Below are positions 24,594 to 32,313 of a DNA stretch of 64,000 nucleotides, piece after piece; within the stretch, counting starts at the first letter, position 1, and each line of letters begins with the position of its first letter. The DNA is from Clostridia bacterium (GTDB lineage: Bacteria; Bacillota; Clostridia; Oscillospirales; Acutalibacteraceae): NCBI GenBank assembly GCA_017438845.1, contig JAFRUO010000003.1, positions 111,781 to 175,780 of the forward strand, written 5' to 3'. The notes below the pieces were generated by a model. It was not told the DNA's origin, searched no databases, and was given only the letters and a program-made list of their open reading frames with translations. A program made the position numbers and the translations under genes.

Positions 24594-26249
24594 TTATTCC
24601 TGTTCAAATATTTCGGGGTCAAGCAGTGCCGTTAAGATATTCATCTTATCGACATTCATAAAGATTTGCGCCGCTTCTGCACGGCTTGCGTTTGCGGTGG
24701 GAGCGATTGTGGTGCTGTTCTTACCGGAAATAACGCCGTTGTCAATGCACCATGCAACTCCGTCCTTTGCCCATGAGCTTACCTTTTTGCCGTCGGTTGT
24801 AAACGGTGCGAGTATGGCGTCGGCATCAAAGCCCTCTTCAAGCTCACCGTCGGTGAAATATCTGAAGAAAATCGTACAAATCTGTTCACGGGTTATATTG
24901 TCGCCGACACCGAACTTGCCGTTCGCATAGCCGCTGACATAGCCGTTTTCGGACGCCCACCTTACCGCGGGAGCATAGTAAGCGTTGGGAGCGACATCCG
25001 AGAACTTAGTCGGCTCGTCGCTGACATATTCGCTCAGGTCAACGCCGTTGAAGTTTGCAAGTACAATTGCAAAATCCTGTCTCTTGATGTTGTCCCCGGG
25101 TCCGAATTTTCCGTTCTGATAGCCGGAAATATAGCCGAACTGAGCGTTGAATTTTGCCGCCTCATAGTACCATGCATTTTCATTGACATCGGGGAAGCCC
25201 TTATACGGTTTTACTGTCTTGACTATCGTATCGTCACTTGTGGTAAGTCCGCCGAGATAGGTGTAAAGCTCCTTATCCTCCGCGATTGTAATCTGATCCT
25301 TAGAAAGATTCGTACAGGGCTTGTCTCCTACGGTCTGCGCGACAATTACGCCGTCGAGAATCTGAAGATTGCCCTTGATTTCGTTGCTTTCGTTATAGGG
25401 TACAACCTCTATGCCGTAGCCGGTTTCGGACATTACCTGAATTGCGCTGCCGCCGTCAACTGTAATATTATGCGACGAGCTATCGGTATTGCCGAGCAAA
25501 ATCGCAGACGTTTTGTTTACCGAAACAAGAGCGCTGTTGTTATTAAGACTGATTGTGCCGTCAACATTGGAAACAATGCCGTTATAGCTGCTCTTGTCCT
25601 GTCTGTAAACATAGACAAATGCAGTGTCAAGCGTAATATCGTGATTTACCCATATTCCTGCGGCTTCGGTTCCCGAAACCCAAACCATACAGTCCTTAAA
25701 GCTGAGGTTTCCGCCCTCTGCTTCAAAGCTGCCGATATATGTTCCGTAATATCCGCCGTAGATTGAAAGAAAACCGAAATCAGCGTTTTCTTCTTCGGAG
25801 GAGTCAATCGGAGTTATAACGTCCGAACCGTCAACATCACCGATATAGAACATACTGCTCATATCTCCGCCTTCAATGGAAATATTGCAGCCGGGAGCCG
25901 CGTCAATACCGTCGGTCTCGGTATCACCTTCAAGCATAATCTCATTGAATCCGTTAAGAACGATAGTAAGATTATCAAGCTTGGAATAGATTGCCGCTTT
26001 ATACCAGGGCTGATATTCGTATCCCTTGTTAATGTAAGCGTTGGTGAGAGTCAGAACCTGATTTTCGGGATCATATTCCGCCGTACCGTCTCCGCACGAA
26101 ATTGAGAGCTTGGTTTCATCAAACTGCTCTCCGTTTACCCAGACATCGTAATTCAACGTTTCGGCAAATGCCGTAAAGCCGAGCGAAAGACATGCCATAA
26201 TCATTGTCATGCACAGAAGCACGGACAGGGATTTGCGAGCTTTTTTCAT
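24594..26249 (-). CDS. Exported SLH-domain protein A with N-terminal beta-helix-like region
   Basis: A 551-residue secreted protein. Signal peptide: MKKARKSLSVLLCMTMIMAC then SLGFTAFA with cleavage after AFA. Residues 30-340 begin YDVWVNGEQFDETKL, followed by repeated LDNLTIVLNGFNEI, GCNISIEGGD and similar strands, resembling the carbohydrate-binding-like parallel beta repeats common in clostridial surface proteins. Three SLH repeats follow (FPDVNENAWYYEAAKFNA; FSDVAPNAYYAPAVRWA; SSWAKDGVAWCIDNG with GKFGPGDNIKRQDFA and GKFGVGDNITREQIC). SLH domains bind pyruvylated wall polymers. It is a clear paralogue of the protein at 26607-28223. Ligand unknown. Confidence 0.88.
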   Translation of the reverse strand: MKKARKSLSVLLCMTMIMACLSLGFTAFAETLNYDVWVNGEQFDETKLSISCGDGTAEYDPENQVLTLTNAYINKGYEYQPWYKAAIYSKLDNLTIVLNGFNEIMLEGDTETDGIDAAPGCNISIEGGDMSSMFYIGDVDGSDVITPIDSSEEENADFGFLSIYGGYYGTYIGSFEAEGGNLSFKDCMVWVSGTEAAGIWVNHDITLDTAFVYVYRQDKSSYNGIVSNVDGTISLNNNSALVSVNKTSAILLGNTDSSSHNITVDGGSAIQVMSETGYGIEVVPYNESNEIKGNLQILDGVIVAQTVGDKPCTNLSKDQITIAEDKELYTYLGGLTTSDDTIVKTVKPYKGFPDVNENAWYYEAAKFNAQFGYISGYQNGKFGPGDNIKRQDFAIVLANFNGVDLSEYVSDEPTKFSDVAPNAYYAPAVRWASENGYVSGYANGKFGVGDNITREQICTIFFRYFTDGELEEGFDADAILAPFTTDGKKVSSWAKDGVAWCIDNGVISGKNSTTIAPTANASRAEAAQIFMNVDKMNILTALLDPEIFEQE

Positions 26250-26360
26250 ATAAATCTCTCCTTTTTTTTAATTAGCATAAACGCTATAAGTAATTATATC
26301 ATATCAAATATGTTTTTTAAACACCTTTTTCAAAAATGCAGATAAATAATGCATAAATGC

Positions 26361-26390
26361 AAAAAAGCAAGGGCAGATACCGCCCTTGCT
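26361..26390 (-). terminator. Terminator of the lost aquaporin copy
   Basis: gcaagggc (26367-26374) and gcccttgc (26382-26389) form a perfect 8-bp stem; TTTTTT follows on the minus strand (26366-26361). It sits right after the stop codon of the aquaporin 3' scrap, as expected if the scrap was once the end of a transcribed gene. Confidence 0.8.
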
Positions 26391-26400
26391 TAAACAGTTA

Positions 26401-26451
26401 TTATTCCTTTGATTTTTCGAGGAACTTGTAGCAAAGCGCCGCGAGCGCCGC
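26401..26451 (-). pseudogene. 3' fragment of an aquaporin gene (last 16 codons)
   Basis: Read on the minus strand from 26451 to the TAA at 26403-26401 this gives AALAALCYKFLEKSKE, which matches the C-terminus of the complete aquaporin at 28279-28992 (AAIAAVCYTFLESGKADKD). Changes are conservative, a coding-like pattern. The match stops abruptly where similarity to nagB begins on the other strand, so this is a truncated copy left at a duplication or recombination junction. Confidence 0.75.
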
Positions 26452-26550
26452 TATGGTTAACGGCGACGTTACGCCCGTATGCCCCGTTTCGATTTTGCAG
26501 TTCCACCACGATGTTGAGGTTTACCTTGACAAAGCGGCGGCAAGCCTGCT
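26441..26550 (+). pseudogene. 3' fragment of nagB (about last 35 codons, stop lost)
   Basis: Read on the plus strand it encodes AAMVNGDVTPVCPVSILQFH and continues through HDVEVYLDKAAASLL, the C-terminus of NagB at 24438-24545. Over about 100 bases only a handful differ, mostly third positions (for example AGT TTA CTT against AGC CTG CTG). The stop codon is lost and the frame runs on. The 5' side ends in the aquaporin scrap. There is no start site, so it is a remnant. Confidence 0.9.
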
Positions 26551-26566
26551 GTTATCAAACAAACAA

Positions 26567-26587
26567 AGCCCGCCAAAACGGCGGGCT
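26567..26587 (-). terminator. Terminator after SLH protein B
   Basis: agcccgcc (26567-26574), short A-rich loop, ggcgggct (26580-26587); on the minus strand TTGTTTGTTTG follows. It lies between the SLH-B stop and the nagB scrap, mirroring the terminator at the same place after SLH-A. Confidence 0.75.
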
Positions 26588-26606
26588 TCGTTATTGTTAT
26601 GTGTTA

Positions 26607-28223
26607 TTAAGAGTCATAAACGCTGTCAACAATCATGAAAATGTATTGCGCCTGATATTTTTCGGCGTTCATAAACAGGGTTGCGGCTTCCGCACGGGCG
26701 CAGTTTGCCGTGGGAGCGAGCGTTGAGGCGTTTTTGCCCGACATAAGTCCGTGTTCAACGCACCATGCCACGCCCTCGTAAGCCCAGCTGCTGATTCTTC
26801 CGCGGTCGGCATAGGGAGCAAGAATTTCGTCGGGTTCCCTTCCGTCAGTATCGGGTCCGTCAAAGCCTAAGCTGTTAACGAAGAAGCGGTAAAGAATAGT
26901 ACAAATCTGTTCACGGGTGATATTGTCGCCGACGCCGAATTTACCGTTCTGATAGCCCATAATAATTTCGTTCTCGTAAGCCCATCTTACAGCAGGCGCA
27001 TAGTACGCGTTCGGGGCAACGTCGGAAAACTCAGTCGGCTCACCTGTGTCATATTCCTCAAGGTTTACATCGTTGAAACGGGCGAGAATAACCGCAAAGT
27101 CCTGACGCTTGATGTTGTCGGAGGGACCGAATTTTCCGTTCTGATAACCCGTGATAAGACCCCTCTGCGCGTTGTATTTTACGGGACCGTAATACCAAGC
27201 GCTCTCCTTGACATCGGGGAAGGGCCTGAACGGGTCAACCGTCATGGCAAGCGTCTTTTCTTCGGTGTCAAGTCCGCCGACAATGTTTAATATTTCCTTA
27301 TCGGTTGCGGTTGTGATTTTGTCAGCAGGGATATTTGTGCAAAGCTTACCTTCGCCGCACTGTGCGGCAATATTGCCGTTAAGAAGCTGAATTTCACCGT
27401 TTACGGCTCCCGTTTCACTGTCGGGAACAAATTCAATTGCGTAGCCCTTGAGCGAGTGAGCCTGAACGGAGCTTTCCGCGTCAACGGCAAGCTTGTGAGA
27501 GGAGCTGTCGCCGTTGCCGAGAAGGAAAGCAGAGCTATTGTTTATAACGTCAACCATACCTTTCGAAACGGAAATTGTACCGCCGACGTTTGAAACGATA
27601 CCGTTGTAGCCCTCCTGCTTGGTTCTTATAACATTGACCATAGCGTTTTCAATTGAAATATTATGGTTTACCCAGATACCTGCCGCAGCCGTTTCCCAGA
27701 CCCAAAGGTAGCAATCTCTGACGGTAAGGTTACCGCCCTCTTTTTCCCAACCGCCGATGTAGGTTCCGTAGTAGCCGCCGACTATGTCGAGCATTCCTAA
27801 ATTGCTTATGCTTTCGCCGTCCTCAACTACCTCCTCGGGGACGGAATAAAGCGTAATGTCACAGCCAGGGGCGCAGTCTATGCCGTCGCAGTCAGTGATG
27901 CCCTCAAGCTTAATGGTATTGTAGCCCTTAAGGCAGATGTTAAGATTGTCAAGCTCGGAATAAATTGCCGAAACATATTCAGGCAGATATTCATAGCCCT
28001 TAGTGATTTCAGCCTCTTCAAGATACAGAGTAGAGGTTTCGGGGTCGAAGCTCGCCTTGCCCTCGCCGCAGGCGATTTCAAGCGTGAATTCGTCAAACTG
28101 CTCTCCGTTTACCCAGACTTTATAGGTAAGCGGTTTTGCATACGAGGTAAAGCCCGCTGACAAAACGCACATAAGCATTACCGTGCAAAGAAGCACGGAT
28201 AAAAATTTTTTTGTTTTTTTCAT
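26607..28223 (-). CDS. Exported SLH-domain protein B with N-terminal beta-helix-like region
   Basis: A 538-residue paralogue of the protein at 24594-26249, starting at ATG 28223 after GGGAGAAGAT; upstream in-frame codons run into the aquaporin terminator. Signal peptide MKKTKKFLSVLLCTVMLMCV then LSAGFTSYA. Shared blocks include WVNGEQFDE, KGYEY, IYS.LDNL, DGID.APGC, GGYYGTYIG and GIWVNHNI. SLH repeats: FPDVKESAWYYGPVKYNA, FSDVAPNAYYAPAVRWAYEN and SSWAYEGVAWCVEHG. The SLH part is more alike between the two copies than the N-terminal part, suggesting the outer domain evolves faster. Likely wall-anchored; ligand unknown. Confidence 0.88.
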   Translation of the reverse strand: MKKTKKFLSVLLCTVMLMCVLSAGFTSYAKPLTYKVWVNGEQFDEFTLEIACGEGKASFDPETSTLYLEEAEITKGYEYLPEYVSAIYSELDNLNICLKGYNTIKLEGITDCDGIDCAPGCDITLYSVPEEVVEDGESISNLGMLDIVGGYYGTYIGGWEKEGGNLTVRDCYLWVWETAAAGIWVNHNISIENAMVNVIRTKQEGYNGIVSNVGGTISVSKGMVDVINNSSAFLLGNGDSSSHKLAVDAESSVQAHSLKGYAIEFVPDSETGAVNGEIQLLNGNIAAQCGEGKLCTNIPADKITTATDKEILNIVGGLDTEEKTLAMTVDPFRPFPDVKESAWYYGPVKYNAQRGLITGYQNGKFGPSDNIKRQDFAVILARFNDVNLEEYDTGEPTEFSDVAPNAYYAPAVRWAYENEIIMGYQNGKFGVGDNITREQICTILYRFFVNSLGFDGPDTDGREPDEILAPYADRGRISSWAYEGVAWCVEHGLMSGKNASTLAPTANCARAEAATLFMNAEKYQAQYIFMIVDSVYDS

Positions 28224-28248
28224 ATTATCTTCTCCCAAAATCAAAAGC

Positions 28249-28270
28249 GGGGCAGACCGCAGTCCGCCCC
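28249..28270 (-). terminator. Terminator after the aquaporin gene
   Basis: ggggcagac (28249-28257) pairs with gtccgcccc (28262-28270) with one G-U; on the minus strand GCTTTTGATTTT follows. It separates the aquaporin from SLH-B. Confidence 0.7.
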
Positions 28271-28278
28271 TGTTAAAA

Positions 28279-28992
28279 TCAGTCTTTGTCAGCCTTTCCG
28301 CTTTCAAGGAAGGTGTAGCAGACCGCAGCGATTGCCGCACCTGCAAGCGGCGCTAAAATAAATATCCAGAGCTGTGAAAGAGGCTCGGTGTTGCCGCTGA
28401 TTGCCGCAACGACTGCGGGACCGAAGCTTCTTGCGGGGTTAACGCTTGTACCCGTAAGTCCGATTCCGAGAATATGAACAAGGGTCAGCGTAAGACCGAT
28501 TACAAGTCCGCCGAAGGAGCCGTGGCCAGCCTTCTTTGAAGTGACGCCGAGAATAGTAAGAACAAAGATAAAGGTCAGCACAACCTCAACAATAAAGCCT
28601 GCCGCAACGCTTCCGTTTACGCCTGCAAGTCCGTTTGAGCCGAAGCCGCCGGTTTCGTCGGTAACGCCGCCGAGACTGAAGATTGCCGCAAGCAGACCTG
28701 CGCCTGCGAGAGCGCCGAGGCACTGTGAAATGACATAGCCGATAAATTCGCCGATTTTCATTCCGCCTGTCAGAAGCACGCCGAGTGAAACGGCAGGGTT
28801 GATGTGACAGCCCGAAATGTTGCCTACGCAATATGCCATACCGACAATTACAAGACCGAAGGCAAGAGCCGTAAGGATATAGCCTCCGCCTACCTCAGCC
28901 GAGCAGCCGACAAGCATTGCCGTGCCGCAGCCCAAGGTTACGAGCACGCAGGTGCCGATAAATTCGGCAATGAATTTTTTTACTGATTGCAT
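28279..28992 (-). CDS. MIP-family channel, aquaporin Z/glycerol facilitator type
   Basis: A 237-residue six-helix channel with the two pore motifs HINPAVSLGVL (about residue 67) and SVNPARSFGPAVV (about residue 183), and FIAEFIGTCVLVTLGCGTAM at the N-terminus. SVNPARSFGPA and the length fit the AqpZ water channel branch better than glycerol facilitators, which usually have NPARD; this is therefore AqpZ-like. Its promoter region faces the transporter gene at 29155. Its 3' end was once duplicated: a 16-codon remnant of an aquaporin tail is at 26401-26451. Confidence 0.93.
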   Translation of the reverse strand: MQSVKKFIAEFIGTCVLVTLGCGTAMLVGCSAEVGGGYILTALAFGLVIVGMAYCVGNISGCHINPAVSLGVLLTGGMKIGEFIGYVISQCLGALAGAGLLAAIFSLGGVTDETGGFGSNGLAGVNGSVAAGFIVEVVLTFIFVLTILGVTSKKAGHGSFGGLVIGLTLTLVHILGIGLTGTSVNPARSFGPAVVAAISGNTEPLSQLWIFILAPLAGAAIAAVCYTFLESGKADKD

Positions 28993-29104
28993 AAACTTTC
29001 CTCCCTTAATTTAAATAGGATTTGCCTACAGCTTTATTTTACCACATACTTAAAAATAAGCAACAATAATTTTAAGTCAAAACGACATATTTCTTTATAT
29101 TGTA

Positions 29105-29134
29105 TTGCAAAAAAAAGGCAGTTTATATTATAAT
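29105..29134 (+). promoter_or_regulatory. Promoter of the GPH transporter-aro operon
   Basis: TTGCAA (29105-29110), 18-base spacer, TATAAT (29129-29134), 20 bases before the ATG at 29155 with AGAGGTG as ribosome site. Confidence 0.7.
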
Positions 29135-29154
29135 TAGAAAAAGAGGTGTGTTAG

Positions 29155-30618
29155 ATGAAAGAGTTTAAAGAAAACATAAAGGACGGGAACGTCCCAAACG
29201 GCGAGCTGTTTGCTTATTCGACGGCGCTTGCAGGTCAGAACATGACGTACCAGCTTGTAACTCAGTGGATTTTTTATTTCTGCACCAACATTGTCGGCAT
29301 AAGCCCTCTCAAGGTCGGCTTCCTGACGGGCTTTTCAAAGGTCTGGGACGCATTTAACGACCCGATTGTAGGCACGCTGATTGACCGCAAAAAAACAGCA
29401 CCCGGCAAAAAGCTTCATCCGTACCTCGGAAAGCTGCCCGTTGTAATCGGAATACTTACGGCGCTGATGTTCGTCGATTTCGGAGTCGGCGAAACCGCCG
29501 CCATGATTATTTTTATCAGTATTTACCTTGCGTGGGATTTTACCTACTCCTTCCAGGACGTTGCTCTGTGGGGCATGATGGCGCTTATATCGCCTCATTC
29601 GCACGAGCGAGAAAGGGTTTCGCAGTGGCTTAACATCGGCGTAGGCGTAGGCGTAGGAGCCATAAGCCTTATTCCTCTTATCAAGGGCGCGGTTGAAAGC
29701 AATTCCGACAAAATCGAAGCCGCCTTCAACATCACACAGGCAAAGCAGATTTCCATACTGTTTCTTATTTTCGGCCTTGTGTTCGGCCTCGGCGGCGAAC
29801 TGCTTTCGGCGCTTGCATACAGGACGAAGGAAAGGGTTGCCTTTGTGCACACCGAAAACCGTCCGTTCATCGAGGATATCAAGGCTCTGTTTAAAAACAA
29901 AATGCTCCTTTTAATGCTCAGCGCTCAGGTGCTTAACTTCTTAAACGGCGCTGTTCCGTGGATTTATTTCTTTGACTACTGCGTTGAAATCGACATCGGC
30001 AAGCATCATTTAAACGGCTCCACCGCACAGTTCTGGTACGGCGCGCTTATCAGCGTATTTTCTACGATAACAATGTTCTTCGCCGTCAGGATTTCGGACA
30101 GAATCGGCGGTATGAAAAAGCTTATTATCTACGCACAGCTGGTAAACATCGTCTGCAGGGTCGTCGCATATTTTGTAGGCTTCAAATCCCCTGCGTCAAT
30201 GATTACCGTTATTATAATTATGGCAATCGCCTCTATCCCCACAAACCTTATCGGCATTGCTCAGCGCTCACTGCTCAGCGACGCTATTACCCTTGAGGAA
30301 TACCGCACGGGCAAGAGAACCGAGGGTATAAGCAACTCAATGCAGAACCTTACGAACAAGCTGACGGACGCACTGAAGCTTATGTTTGCCGGCGTTGTGC
30401 TTTCACTTCTCGGCTTTAACAGCGAGCTTGGAATTACGGGTCAGCCCGAAGTTTTCTACAAGGCTCAGTGGCCGCTGTTTATGCTGCTGCCCGCAGTCGG
30501 CTCGGCGTTGTATTTAATTCCGTTTATGTTTATTCACTACACCGCAGAGGAACGCGATAAGGTTGAAAAGGAGCTTGCCGAAAGGCACAAAGAGGCTTTG
30601 AAGGAAGAGGAACAATAA
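29155..30618 (+). CDS. MFS transporter of the GPH (MelB-like) family
   Basis: A 487-residue protein with about twelve hydrophobic segments. GFLTGFSKVWDAFNDPIVGT (the DxxxD cation/sugar site in helix II) and DRKKTAPGKKLHPYL are characteristic of the glycoside-pentoside-hexuronide:cation symporters; QRSLLSDAITLEEYRTGKRTEGI (short motif DAITLEEY..GKR.EG) is the family signature in the C-terminal half. It should import a sugar or glycoside with Na+ or H+. Its stop overlaps the start of the aroE-aroK fusion (TAATG), an unexpected partner. Substrate is unknown; a shikimate-pathway related acid cannot be excluded. Confidence 0.85.
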   Translation: MKEFKENIKDGNVPNGELFAYSTALAGQNMTYQLVTQWIFYFCTNIVGISPLKVGFLTGFSKVWDAFNDPIVGTLIDRKKTAPGKKLHPYLGKLPVVIGILTALMFVDFGVGETAAMIIFISIYLAWDFTYSFQDVALWGMMALISPHSHERERVSQWLNIGVGVGVGAISLIPLIKGAVESNSDKIEAAFNITQAKQISILFLIFGLVFGLGGELLSALAYRTKERVAFVHTENRPFIEDIKALFKNKMLLLMLSAQVLNFLNGAVPWIYFFDYCVEIDIGKHHLNGSTAQFWYGALISVFSTITMFFAVRISDRIGGMKKLIIYAQLVNIVCRVVAYFVGFKSPASMITVIIIMAIASIPTNLIGIAQRSLLSDAITLEEYRTGKRTEGISNSMQNLTNKLTDALKLMFAGVVLSLLGFNSELGITGQPEVFYKAQWPLFMLLPAVGSALYLIPFMFIHYTAEERDKVEKELAERHKEALKEEEQ

Positions 30619-31835
30619 TGTACGGACTGCTCGGAAAAAAGCTTTCGCACAGCTACTCACCGTTTATTCATTCTCTGTTTGCGGATTACGAATACCTGCT
30701 TTTTGAAAAAAGCGAGGAGGAGCTTGCCGACTTTGTAAGCGACGGGAATGTCGAGGGCTTTAACGTTACAATTCCATATAAAAAGACCGTTATGAAATAC
30801 CTTGACCTGATTGATCGGAGCGCCGAGGCAATCGGCAGCGTCAACACGGTTGTAAGGCTCTCAGACGGGAGGCTTAAGGGCTATAATACGGATTATTTCG
30901 GGTTTATGTCGCTTATTAAGAAAAGCGGGATTTCCATTGTCGGAGCAAAGGCGTTAATACTCGGCACGGGCGGAGCCTCGCTTGCGGCAGGCGCAGTTTT
31001 AAGCGAGCTCGGCGCGGCTGAAACCGTCTTTATTTCAAGAAGCGGTGAGAACAATTACACGAATATTGAAAGACATTTTGACGCCGATATAATAGTCAAC
31101 GCCACGCCCGTAGGGATGTATCCCGACTGCGAGAGCTCTCCCCTCTCTTTAGAGGGATTTAAAGGGCTTCGGGCGGTTTATGACCTGATTTATAACCCTG
31201 CAAGAACACGGCTTTTACTTGAAGCGGAGGAGAAAGGTATCCCTGCGTTTTCGGGGCTTCGTATGCTCGTTGAGCAGGCTCGGAGGGCAAGCGAAATTTT
31301 TACGGACAGTGAGATTTCGGACGAAGAAAGTGAAAGGGCGCTTCGCACTGTGGAGCTTTCAATGAAAAACATAACGCTCATCGGTATGCCGGGCTGCGGA
31401 AAAACGACCGTGGGAAAAATACTTGCAAACAGGCTTTCAAAGGAGCTTGTCGACACGGATGAGGAAATAATCAAGTCGGCAGGCAGGGATATTCCCTCGA
31501 TTTTTTCCGAAGAAAAGGAAGAGGGATTTCGCAAAAGAGAAACGGAAATACTTAAAAAATTCTGTTATCAGTCGGGCAGGATTATTGCAAGCGGAGGCGG
31601 AATTGTCACGGTAGACAAAAACTATCTAATCCTTAAGCAGAACTGTATCACGGTTTTCATCAACCGAAGCACAGACGCCCTTCCGACCGACGGCAGACCG
31701 CTTTCGCAGACGGTCGGCAAGGAGGAGCTTTACCGTAAAAGGCTGCCGCTTTACAGAAAATTCTGCGATATTGAAATCGACGGCAACGGCACTCCCGACG
31801 AGGTTGCAGACAGAATAACGGAGGCGTTAAAATGA
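30618..31835 (+). CDS. aroE-aroK: Fused shikimate dehydrogenase-shikimate kinase
   Basis: A 405-residue fusion. Residues 1-245 are AroE: LSHSYSPFIHS (shikimate-binding Ser pair), NVTIPYKK with catalytic Lys55, NTDYFGF with catalytic Asp, ILGTGGAS nucleotide loop (114-121), ISRSG favouring NADPH, and MLVEQA. Residues 250-405 are AroK: GMPGCGKTTVG Walker A (256-266), LVDTDEEI, FRKRE, IASGGGIV and DGRPLSQ. It catalyses 3-dehydroshikimate to shikimate and then shikimate 3-phosphate. All key residues are present in both halves. It overlaps aroQ by four bases, so steps 3 to 5 of the pathway are encoded in a row. Confidence 0.93.
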   Translation: MYGLLGKKLSHSYSPFIHSLFADYEYLLFEKSEEELADFVSDGNVEGFNVTIPYKKTVMKYLDLIDRSAEAIGSVNTVVRLSDGRLKGYNTDYFGFMSLIKKSGISIVGAKALILGTGGASLAAGAVLSELGAAETVFISRSGENNYTNIERHFDADIIVNATPVGMYPDCESSPLSLEGFKGLRAVYDLIYNPARTRLLLEAEEKGIPAFSGLRMLVEQARRASEIFTDSEISDEESERALRTVELSMKNITLIGMPGCGKTTVGKILANRLSKELVDTDEEIIKSAGRDIPSIFSEEKEEGFRKRETEILKKFCYQSGRIIASGGGIVTVDKNYLILKQNCITVFINRSTDALPTDGRPLSQTVGKEELYRKRLPLYRKFCDIEIDGNGTPDEVADRITEALK

Positions 31836-32263
31836 AAAAAATTCTTGTAATCAACGGTCCGAATTTAAATATGCTCGGCGTGCGCGAACCCGAAATATAC
31901 GGCAACACGGGCTACCTTGATTTGGTTAAAAAAATAGAAAAATGGGCTTCGGAGCTCGGCGTTGAAGCTGAATGTCTTCAGTCAAACCATGAGGGTGAAA
32001 TTGTGGACTTTATTCAGAAGGCTTACTTTGACAAGGCGGACGCAATTATAATTAACCCTGCCGCATACACGCACACAAGCATTGCGATACTCGACGCACT
32101 CAAGGCGGTTAACCTTCCTGCGGCTGAGGTGCATATTTCCGACATCAACGAGCGTGAGCAATTCCGTCACATATCGTATGCGGGTATGGCGTGCGAGGCA
32201 CATTTTATCGGCTTAGGTCTTGAGGGCTACAAAAAGGCGCTTGAATATTTTGCAGAAAAATAA
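31832..32263 (+). CDS. aroQ: Type II 3-dehydroquinate dehydratase
   Basis: A 143-residue AroQ: ILVINGPNLNMLGVREPEIYG (short motif NGPNLNMLG) with catalytic Tyr following, LQSNHEGEIVDFIQ, INPAAYTHTSIAI and EVHISDINEREQFRH. It dehydrates 3-dehydroquinate to 3-dehydroshikimate, the substrate of the fused enzyme upstream. ATG overlaps the fusion stop (ATGA). Confidence 0.96.
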   Translation: MKKILVINGPNLNMLGVREPEIYGNTGYLDLVKKIEKWASELGVEAECLQSNHEGEIVDFIQKAYFDKADAIIINPAAYTHTSIAILDALKAVNLPAAEVHISDINEREQFRHISYAGMACEAHFIGLGLEGYKKALEYFAEK

Positions 32264-32268
32264 AAACG

Positions 32269-32300
32269 GCACTCGGCTTGTAAATTTGCCGAGTGCTTTT
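32269..32300 (+). terminator. Terminator of the transporter-aro operon
   Basis: gcactcggc (32269-32277) and gccgagtgc (32288-32296) form a perfect 9-bp stem followed by TTTTATTGTT. On the minus strand GTTTTTATTTT follows, so it may also serve the convergent nucleotidyltransferase gene. Confidence 0.9.
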
Positions 32301-32313
32301 ATTGTTATATGCT

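Noticed and set aside
26409..26726. Apparent small plus-strand genes around the nagB scrap
   Set aside because: They consist of the truncated nagB 3' end plus run-on sequence and cross the terminator; no promoter or ribosome site.
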